From positions 196,403 through 260,402 of the forward strand of contig JH720344.1 of NCBI GenBank assembly GCA_000231825.2: a DNA stretch of 64,000 bases. The letters are read 5' to 3'. This document shows positions 50,254 through 64,000 of this stretch, one piece after another. A program made the position numbers and the translations under genes. Source of the DNA: Tetrahymena elliotti 4EA (lineage: Eukaryota; Ciliophora; Oligohymenophorea; Hymenostomatida; Tetrahymenidae). The notes below the pieces were generated by a model. It saw nothing but the letters and a program-made list of their open reading frames with translations, searched no databases and was not told where the DNA came from. Numbering within the stretch: position 1 is the first letter of the stretch; every line of letters begins with the position of its first letter.

Positions 50254-51990
50254 GGATAAAAAGTCATAATCTCTATTTAAAAAATGTAGAACTAGATTCT
50301 ATTATGTTTTTATACAATAAATTCAAGAAAAAGCTTAACATAGAATTTTGATTCATAACAAATATATTTCTTTGATTAAAAAACTAAACTAACTAACTAA
50401 CTAACTATTTGCCAATATTTCTATGAAAAACAATAAAACAAATATAAAACATGAAATAGTAACAACACAAACTTAAATTAATTAATTCATTTAACTAAAA
50501 AAATGATTTATGAAATTATATTTTTTAGCATAAAAAACATTTGAAATCTTCAATTCATTTATCTTCTTTTTCTTAGAATTAATTTTTTACTCATCATAAA
50601 TATTGAATAATTTATTTCAAATCAGAACTTCATTTGAACATTCATTAGTAATTACTGTTGATACTGCCGATATGGGTGAATATAGATGGCATTAATATAA
50701 GGATTAATAATGAACAAGGATTCTTTTTTTTAAAAAGATAAATTATTTTTAACTGCTGTTCTAATTTTAAAAATAACTTTTCATTTATTTACTTCATAGA
50801 AATTAAAAGATTGAATTTTAATTAAATTTATTCAGCACAATATATTATTTACATGCTCTTTTAAATTACATAAGATACTTTAAATTTAAAAATAAGGATT
50901 ACAAAATGAAAAATTATTTTTAAAAATTAATCCTCGTTTAAAATTTTTAAGCTTTTTTAAAAAATTTTTATATTTTGATATCAATTTTATTCTTAGAAAG
51001 TTAATATGCGAACACATTAAGCAAAAGAAAATTATTTTAGATAAGAAATAATTCCTTAAAAATAGACAATTAAATAAAAAGAAGAATTCAGTAAAGAAAA
51101 TACAAATAAAAAAATTGATAAGGATGAAAATAAAAAATTTTAATGAGTTTGTTAAAGAATAATAAGCATTTATTTTTTAATCAACAAATTTTTAGAAACA
51201 AAAACGTACTTTGGATTATCAATTCATTGAATAGCTTAAGAAAAGCTTAAATATAATTACTTTCTTTTAACTTAAATAAGTTTGCTTTCGTTAAAACTGG
51301 CTTAAAATGATTAATGGCATGGCATATATCTTTGGTTTCATTTATTAGTAAATATTATTGTGAAAAATATATTTTGAAATATTTAGCCATACAAATGCTT
51401 AAAGTAGAAAAAACATGCTTGCATAATATTAAATGTTAATTGATTTAACTTTTAAAGTATATTTTTTCAGGATTTAAATGAGTTTGTGGTTGCTGTTTAT
51501 GAATATTGTTCTTAAAAACTAATTGATTTAATATTGAATTTTGATTTAGAAAGTAAATTGATAAATGTTATTATAAAAATAATGAAAGAAAATTAAAAAT
51601 TACTTCATTAACTCAACAATAATTAATCAATAGACAGATTATTTATTACTGTTGTAAGGACAGTTGTCATCCTTTACATTTATTCTTTTAATTTAACAAA
51701 ATTTGAGATGAGTTAGTTGTATGTATGTAGGACAATTAACAAATTCAATAAAAATAATTATGTAAATAAATTTCTGGTATAAGAAAATCAAATTATTATT
51801 ACTTTTTTTACACTGACATAACAATAAAAAAACTACGAATAGATCAATTATTAATAATTCCCAATACTGCAAATTTCTTTATTAAATTATAATTAATTAT
51901 AAAGAGCTTGAATATAAATTAATTAATAGTCAAGTTTTTACTCTTTCTCAATAAATAAATAGTTCAATAGATAGATAGGCTAAGAAAGAG
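50254..51990. other. intergenic with possible small relic
   Basis: AT-rich spacer containing an (AACT)n tract (50385-50407). Apart from the weak ORFs at 51006-51363, nothing is seen. Confidence 0.5.
51006..51363 (+). pseudogene. possible small gene or relic
   Basis: ATG 51006 opens a 46-codon Lys/Gln/Glu-rich frame ending in TGA near 51145. An overlapping frame from ATG 51124 runs to TGA 51361-51363 (79 residues: …KRTLDYQFIEQLKKSL…, …NGMAYIFGFIYQQILL). Together they look like one protein broken by a frameshift, with a hydrophobic end. No family recognised; chance cannot be excluded with only one stop codon in this code. Confidence 0.25.
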
Positions 51991-57033
<5,043 letters not shown>

Positions 57034-57857
57034 AAAATATAAAAATTATCACCAACCAATCAAACCAAACTAAAAAGCAAACAAACAATAGATATAATCA
57101 AAACTTACTTCAAATAAAAAAATAAAGAATTTTATCAATCCTAATTATTTCTTTAACAATTATGGTTTTTTTACATATATAATTACTATTTATTATGTTA
57201 CTTACTTAACTCATTATAAAATCTTACTAAATCTCCTCAAATTCATTCATTGATTAATCTCTCTACTTTCTTTTTTTATTCAACAAAAATAATCTAAAAT
57301 AATATTACTCTCAATTCAATTTAAGATACAAAGTATATAAATCTTACCCATATTCTTTTATAACTTGAGGCTTGTTAATCTATTTACTTTGTAGAAAATA
57401 TTTTAATATTAAAATATTATGTTATGAATATCCCTTTTTCAAAATTTTAAATACCATAATTTTATGGTGTATTTATCACTTATAATTTTTTTGTGACAAA
57501 ATAATTTATTTACAAATAAAAAATTTAGTTTTTAAAAATTAGATTCATAACTCGTAAAGTATTTTTGACATTAAAAAATAACAAATTAATAAATAAGAAA
57601 GTTAACTGAATTAATAATGATTGATTAAAGGATTTGAATGCAATTATGAAAATACTAATTGATAATAATAAATTAGTAATAATAATTGAAATTATTATAG
57701 GCATTGAAGTGTTCCACTAAAGAGGATTTAATAATAATTTGATTGGCTTTGCATTATCAAATATTTAACATGATGTTAGCTTTAGAAATAGAACCTGAGA
57801 TAGCTAATTTAGATAAATAATTATAAAGAAAAGCAAAAATAAAATAGAAGATTATTG
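57034..57857. other. intergenic / upstream region of next gene
   Basis: AT-rich. Short open frames appear from about 57700 onward (see overlapping-frame finding), including one at 57770-58003 that overlaps the start of the next gene. Confidence 0.5.
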
Positions 57858-59291
57858 ATGAGAACAGTGAAAGTTCAGCCTCAGCCTTATCATAAATACA
57901 GTCTACTTAATTTAAAGAGTTATATTTCTTAAAAGGGATGTTGTCGCAACCAAGTAGGAGATTACAAAAAATATTAATAGCTGACAATACATACACTTTA
58001 TGATTTCATCATGACTCTTGCAGTGAATCAAGACGTCATTACTAGCAAGACTGAAGATATAAAAGAAGTTACTGGAGAGCAGCTTTTAAGAAATTTAAAT
58101 AGCTTGATTCCTCATGACCAGTTTAGTAGATCTCTTAAAAATGTCTTTATTTATAAGCACAAAGAACAATTTCGCTTAAGAGGTGAAAATATAATGGCAT
58201 ATTAACTATACGCAAGTAAAATCTAATTGTAAGACATTGAAAGTGATCAAGCTTATATAAATTAACATTTAAATTAATCTAAACAATAAAATTTTCTTCA
58301 GAAAAAAGACAGCTTGCAATAATAAGAAAACATTTTAAGTTAAGGAAAGAGCAAGAAATACATCTAACAACAAATTGGAATATACACTGCAGCTAATAAC
58401 TTAAACTGCTCTAATAATATCTTTCTCTATGAAAATTTTATAAAAAAATAAAAAATAGAACAATAATCTGAGAGTCAATCTTAATAACAGCAACAACTCT
58501 AATAAAATGATGAGGAAGAGGAATAGTTTTAAATTAATTAATTATAGAAAAATGGATTTGAGAAGCAAGAGGAAGATAAAAATTTAGGATTAGTAGATGA
58601 AAATAGTGAAGAGGTAGAATAAGCCATTTCTGAGAATACATCAAGTTGTAATCAAGAGAATTTAGTGGATAATCTTCATCAATAATAATAATTATATGAA
58701 AGTGATGAGAAAACAAAAATAATAAATTAAAATTATATGTATCAAAATAACTAGATGATTTTATCTAATAATTAAAGTACATTAGGCAAGACTTTTTTGC
58801 TTTCTATTAGCAAATATCATAATATTATTGATGAAAAGCTAAAAAAGGGGTATTAAACATATTATCATTTAAGATAAAGAACCAATGATATTAATTTGAT
58901 ATATATCTCTATTTTCACTCTGAAAGATGATTATTTAGTTACCAATCCTAATTGGAAGTAATTCAGAATACATCTTGTTGATGCCATTTAAAAAAAGTTT
59001 CGTCTTGATAATTATCAAGACTATTACTATTGCAAAATCGGATACACTAAAAACATAGAAAGAGTAGACATCCATTTCAAAAACTTCTATGCTAAATTTT
59101 ATAAAGCCTATTTATGCTATAGAGAATGCGAAGAATAGCAATTCCATCAATCATAAGAGGCCAAAAATTTCAGAATACCAGTCTGCTCTCCAATCTCCTA
59201 TGATGGAAAGGCAGAACTATACATTTTCCATCCATTATTAGAACTCCTTTTACAATAAAAGTTTAAAAAATATAAATATTCTGTCATATGA
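57858..59291 (+). CDS. unrecognised Gln-rich protein
   Basis: Frame from ATG 57858 to TGA 59289-59291, 477 residues, no intron needed. The N-terminal ~130 residues look globular (…QKGCCRNQVGDYKKY…, …YDFIMTLAVNQDVI…, …IPHDQFSRSLKNVF…). The middle ~200 are Gln/Glu/Asn-rich low complexity. The C-terminal ~170 are globular again and aromatic-rich (…YYHLRQRTNDINLIYISIF…, …DNYQDYYYCKIGYT…, …CSPISYDGKAELYIFHP). I recognise no domain. The start is uncertain: a second, overlapping frame from ATG 57770 is equally protein-like up to TGA 58001-58003, so an upstream exon or a frameshift may be involved. The last ~50 codons are duplicated twice downstream. Confidence 0.65.
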
Positions 59292-60060
59292 TTTATCTAT
59301 CATTACTTAAAATATATCTTAATGCTATTCAATGGCAAATAATTAAATTTTGTTTCTTTTATAAATATAAAATTTTGGTAACTGTAAAATCTACAAAACG
59401 ATATTCTGAATTCATTCAATTTCATCATTTCGACATTATTGATTGTGTTAAAAATTAATTTTTTTAAAAAAGAATCTCTTTAGGTAATGAATGTTCTCCA
59501 ATCTCATATTATGGGAAGGCTGAGCTCTATATTATTCACAAATAATTACAACTTTTTTGAAAATAAAATATTAAAAATGCATTCATAAATTAATCTAGAA
59601 TTGTTAAAAATAAAGATTTTTTATTGATTCATATTGATTAAAATTAGTTTAGTTTATAAAAGATCAAAAAAGTTTATAATATTTATCAGTTTATAAAATT
59701 ACATTCAGGGTAAATCCTTTCAAATATCAAAAAAAAACTTAAATTTTTATTTAGGGTTTTACTATAGAAAGTTTATTTAAAAAAGAATCTCTATAGCTAA
59801 AAGCCCGTTCTCCAACCAATCTCATACTATGGGAAGGCTGGATATATTATTAACTGTTAATTATAATTTTTTTTCATCAAAGTATAAAAAGCACATAAAT
59901 AATTTTAAAAGGATTTTTTAAAAATCTAGATGTTTTATTGGTTCCTATTGGCAAATAATTAATTAGTTTGTTTCTAAAATATCTAGACAATTTAAAGTAT
60001 TTCTCAAAAAGAAAAATACATTTAGTCTATCCTTTCAAATATTAAATTAAACTTGAAAGT
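59183..60060. repeat. threefold ~310-bp duplication covering the gene's 3' end
   Basis: The sequence TGCTCTCCAATCTCCTATGA..GGAAAGGC (59183-59212, coding) recurs as TGTTCTCCAATCTCATATTA..GGGAAGGC (59492-59520) and TTCTCCAACCAATCTCATAC..GGGAAGGC (59809-59838). The flanking AAAAAAGAATCTCT(T/A)TAG is shared by copies 2 and 3, and the downstream GGCAAATAATTAA-like sequence by copies 1 and 3. Spacing is about 310-320 bp. Copy 2 still encodes a recognisable tail; copy 3 carries a 4-base insertion. Confidence 0.85.
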
Positions 60061-60324
60061 TTAATATAGAATTTTACAATAGTTTTATTTTGATTTATGA
60101 ATAAAATAAATATTTTTACTCATTTGTTTGTTTTTATTCAAAGAGTATTTGAATAGTTAATTAATAATGATAAATGTAATTTATTGTAAAGATTGGTGAT
60201 TTATTTTGTATTAAGAATAATATAATTGAGTGGATGGATTATGTATGAATGAAATATATATAATAGTTAATTTAAAAATAATGTCTTATAAATAAAAATA
60301 ATATAAACAAATGATTCATTAAAA
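59292..60324. other. convergent spacer with duplicated gene ends
   Basis: Between the convergent stops of the Gln-rich gene (+) and the C2H2/LRR gene (-). It is occupied mainly by the two degenerate duplicate copies of the upstream gene's 3' end; nothing else is seen. Confidence 0.6.
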
Positions 60325-63300
60325 TCAAATTTCTTTTAATTCGTTTTTGACTCCTTAGAGAGCTTCTTCATTCTTTCTAAGTAATTCTTTGATTTCTTTC
60401 ATTTCTTCATCTAGTTCATCACTTTCAAAGCCTTTATCTAAATGCAAGTTTCCATAATTTAAATCATCATCATCCTCTTCATTCTCTTATTAAGTATTTT
60501 ATTCTTAAATATTTTATTTTTCATTTTTATTTTGAGTTTTGCTTTATTTTTTATCTGGTATTTGCTCTTATTCTTCATCCTAGCTTACAACTTCCTCTGC
60601 ATCGTCATATATTTAGGAAGGCTAAGGAGGTTTTTGTTATTATTATTATTATTATTATTACTATTATTACTATTATTACTATTGTTGTTTTAAGGTTTAT
60701 TCAATTTGATTAAATATAGTTAAACTTTTATGGAAATCTGCTTTAGATTATTTCATAACTTTATTAGCTGTAGAAGGTCTATTTGTAGATTAGAAGAATT
60801 TAGATTAAGTTTAAAGCAGCATCTTATTTTCTATTGCTAATTCTTAATTTTCCTGTTGGAGATCTTCAAGTTTCAGGTTAAGTTTAAAGATTTCTTTGAT
60901 AAACTTACCAACATCATTTTCATTACTTTTGAGATGGTCTACATAAGAGCGGTATTTCTGAGAGAGTTAATTTTTTTATTATTGAAGTTATTAGAACTCT
61001 GGAATTTGATTTTAAAATTCATCATTCTGTTTTATTAGTTTTTCTTTTTTCTCTTTTAATTCCTTTTACTCACAATAAAGAATTTCTAGTTCTTACTCAA
61101 GTTATTCTTATTATTATCTAGCTAATTCAATCTCTATTTCTAATTCAGCAGCTCTGTCTTCTGGAATACTTTTTAAAACTTCTTTAGATTCTTAAACTAA
61201 ATCATTTATTTTTTATTTAAATCTATCCTTATAATTACTTTTGTTGTTTTTTGTTCCCTCATTAAAAGTACTTCTGCTACCCCAATCTTTAGCAGTTCCA
61301 GGTCTAATAGGTAATCCAGATTTTTCTTTTAAATAACTCAAAGATTCTTTTTAAAATGCTCTAGAGAGCTCTAAATCGATATCAGTTACTTCCTCTCCAT
61401 CAAGTTTTTTCAGTTTCAACTTCCACATAAGATCATATTTATAATTAAATCTTGAAGAAACTGGATTTTATTCTAATTCTAATTCCTCCAAATTATTTAG
61501 CAAACAGAGGGTATTCAGAGTAGCTTAGAATCCTTTAATTTTATTCTTCATTAAGGCCAATATTTTTAATTAAGATAATATCTATATACCCTAAATTGAT
61601 GGTATTTTATTACCATTTAAATATAAAACTTGAAGCTAAGTGTGATGAAATATAGGGGTGATATCTTAAATATTATTGTACTCTAAATTCAGTTATAACA
61701 AATTGTAATTTGGGATGCTACTTATACATTCAATATTTTCTAATAATGGATTATGAGCAATAACCAAATATTATAAATCCCTAAACTCACTCCAATCAAG
61801 GTCATTTGTATCTTTCAAGTATAATAAATTCTTATTCCTTAAAAAGAGTTAATCTACTTACTCAATTTTTTCATATCCAGTAAATTCAAGAATAAATTTG
61901 CTGGTCAAAATCTTTTATGTTTCTGTTTCACTTATTTTTATCAACTCTTCTGTTTCTTTTTACTTAACTAGATCTATCTCTTAGTTATGGAATGAAACCT
62001 TTCTCTTATCTTTCACATTATTTGCTGCTTGATTATCATTTTTTTCTAATTAAATAGAGTCTTTCCCCTTTAATTGCTTAGAAGGTGAAGGCCTTGACAT
62101 TACTTTATCTGTTATTTTATTATTTTTATTTAAACCATCTTATTGCTTTTTACAATTTGTTTCTTTTAAATCATCTTTTTCTTAACTTTGATCTAAATTA
62201 TCATCATCATCATCTTCTTCTTGCTCAAATATTTCGTCTTACTAACTCTCTTCCTCATCAGAGAATTACATATTTAAAATCTAATCTTCTCTATTAATCT
62301 ATTTAGCAATATCTTCATCATTTTCATCACTATCTTAACTGTCATTTAAATTATCTAATTATTCCTTTTCCTAATTTTAAGGTTAACTTCCAATCTTTTA
62401 AGCTTATTATTTATTGTTATTTCCTTTTTGATCTTTTAAAATTGTTTAGATTCTCTCAACACCTTTTTTACCAAACAAAATCTCCTCTTTAGTTTTAATT
62501 CTTTCTTCCTTTTTTACAGGTTTTTCTTAAAGATTATTAGCTTTCAATTCCTAAGTCTATTATAAATCGACATTATTTGCAGCTTTAGGAGTAGCTTAAA
62601 AGGATGACTAAGAATTATTTTTTCTCAATAAATTATGTGCTATCCTACCACTATTGTTATTATTGTATAACTATTTATCATTAGAAGAAATATTAAGCTT
62701 TAAATTTGGTTGATTGCTATCTGAATTAACCTTTTAATCCATTTTAATTTGAACTTAATTACTTCTTTGCTAAACTTAACTATTTTCTAAAAATGAATTT
62801 TTCATTATATTATTCTCTTTCACTCCAAATTCAATGTTATTTGTAGATGAACTTGTAGTGTTAAAATTAGAAGATGAAGATGATGTTGGGCGACTTCCAA
62901 CAGTGTTTGCATTTCCTCCTACTATACTATTGTTTTTTACTACTTGATTATTTATAGAGGGTTTCTTTGTGTGGGAGTAGTTTCCGCTATTATTACCCTA
63001 AATAATTGATGAATTATTATTTAAGCTAGCTATTTATTAAGCCTACCTAATTACAGGATGAAGTTGATCCTGTTTATCTGTATTTTTTTAAATAGCACCA
63101 ACACGCTAGTTACTTATCTGTTAAATTTGGCTATTATTATTGCTTATTGTTGGTAATCTTAATTATTCCTCCTTTTTATGCATATTGCTTCCATTACTTG
63201 TATTCGTTTCTGATTATAATTTTTGATTCTATTAAAGAATATCTTTATCATGCATTCTATATTAATGATCTCTTAATCTAGTTTCACTTTCGAATTTCCT

Positions 63301-63375
63301 ACCACATTTATCAAATCTGCAATAGAAATAACCACTTTCTTATGTACTATCAGCAAATCCACTACTGCTATTCAT
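60325..63375 (-). CDS. C2H2 zinc finger / leucine-rich-repeat / coiled-coil protein
   Basis: Single frame from ATG 63375-63373 to TGA 60327-60325, 1,016 residues. N-terminus: one classical C2H2 finger, C19-x4-C24-x12-H37-x4-H42 (YCRFDKCGRKF…). Then ~430 Asn/Ser/Gln-rich, later acidic, residues. Residues ~480-650 form about five LRRs (LLYLKDTNDL, LQYLVIAHNPLL, LLQLNLEYNNI, LQVLYLNGNKI, LKILALMKNKI) closed by an LRR-cap-like ELEQNPV…YDLMWKLKLKKLDG, as in SDS22/axonemal LRR proteins. Residues ~725-870 are a long Glu/Lys/Gln coiled coil. A poly-Gln run (~895-912, written with TAA, TAG and CAA) and an acidic tail follow. LRRcap LRR proteins often act in cilia or as phosphatase regulators; combining one with a C2H2 finger is unusual. 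Function unknown. Confidence 0.83.
60643..60693 (-). repeat. trinucleotide tract encoding poly-Gln
   Basis: ATT/ACT/ATTGTTGTT trinucleotide run on the plus strand, read on the minus strand as about 17 Gln codons of all types (TAA, TAG, CAA). A good local demonstration of stop-codon reassignment. Confidence 0.9.
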
Positions 63376-64000
63376 ATTTCTAAATCTTTCTAAAATTCTA
63401 CTATAAGTTGCTAAAAAGGATCTGCTTAGATTGATAAAAAAACTAACTAATATAGTATAAAATCTGTAAATTTAATTAATTATTAATTCTTTTGAAAAAG
63501 TAATTAAAAGTACTCTCAGTATAAACAAAAAACTAAAAAATTCAATTAAATCTATTAAACAAGACCATACATAATTTAAAAATATAAAAATACTAACAAA
63601 GAAAAATGATATTTGCATTCATTTTAAAAATTTAAACAAAACAGTCATCTGGTAAATTTTAAAATTCAATTTTTTATAATTTGCTATTTTTCTATATTTT
63701 TCTTATTAATAAACTCAAAGTCATTCTTTTTAAATTATTTAATTCAACAAAATTATTTGATTTGTTTGAACAGATATTCAATTTTTTAAAACAAAATATT
63801 TTAAATTTATTAAACATTTTTTTGATAATTCTTTTGACAAATATTTTATCTTCATTTTAAAGTTTTTAAACCTTCTAAATTAAAAAATATAAATCCTTAA
63901 CCAAATAATTAATCTAATTCCAAAGTAATTTGTATGGATAATTAATTATACAAATTTTAAACTAAAACTTAAAAATTATTTTTAATAAGAAACATTATTG
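63376..64000. other. upstream region of C2H2/LRR gene
   Basis: AT-rich DNA to the window end; should hold the promoter of the minus-strand gene. Nothing else seen. Confidence 0.55.

Noticed and set aside
62085..62297. Leu/Phe/His-rich ORF on the plus strand
   Set aside because: Antisense of the acidic low-complexity part of the C2H2/LRR gene.

Overview
The window is ciliate nuclear DNA, almost certainly from a Tetrahymena species. The evidence is direct. The DNA is very AT-rich. Only TGA ends long reading frames, while TAA and TAG fall in frame at conserved glutamines; for example, the Gln after the second Asp of the PI3-kinase 'RQDQ' motif is TAA. Introns are short, AT-rich and GT-AG, and the intergenic DNA is low-complexity and T/A-rich. 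All gene models below use the ciliate nuclear code, so standard-code ORFs badly under-call this window. I built exon models by eye, requiring splice phase to match, and used paralogues or known domain patterns where possible.

Layout. 1-468 (+): 3' end of an unrecognised gene. 1847-8624 (-): a three-exon, about 1,909-residue membrane-anchored hybrid histidine kinase (6 TM, PAS-like, HisKA, HATPase, a roughly 700-residue Asn-rich spacer, receiver); its 5' end is uncertain. 8625-18301: a 9.7-kb gene-poor block holding a decayed coding relic (about 11.2-11.8 kb), a small acidic ORF, a roughly 300-bp tandem-repeat array (12.5-14.9 kb, interrupted by a 112-N assembly gap), a hairpin and an A5G5 polypurine motif. 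18302-23477 and 26102-31524 (+): two tandem paralogous full-length ABCA-type ABC transporters. A decayed Tc1/mariner-like DNA-binding fragment lies between them. 32197-37706 (+): a large protein kinase fused to about 13 TPR repeats. 38277-44153 (-): a protein with two cyclic-nucleotide-binding domains, a 36-nt micro-exon and a long Ser/Asn/Gln-rich tail (it could instead be two genes). 46105-48180 (+): an Asn/Gly-rich protein. 49357-50253 (+): a GPI-anchored, cysteine-repeat surface protein of the immobilization-antigen type. 51991-57033 (+): a 14-exon class I-like PI3-kinase with RBD, C2, helical and kinase domains. 57858-59291 (+): an unrecognised Gln-rich protein whose 3' end is duplicated twice downstream. 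60325-63375 (-): a C2H2-finger/LRR/coiled-coil protein.

The genes are independent transcription units; there is no operon logic. Several nevertheless belong to signalling (histidine phosphorelay, cyclic nucleotide sensing, Ser/Thr kinase, phosphoinositide kinase), and the tandem ABC transporters show the local duplication typical of ciliate gene families. I saw no rRNA, tRNA, CRISPR array, telomeric repeat or complete mobile element.
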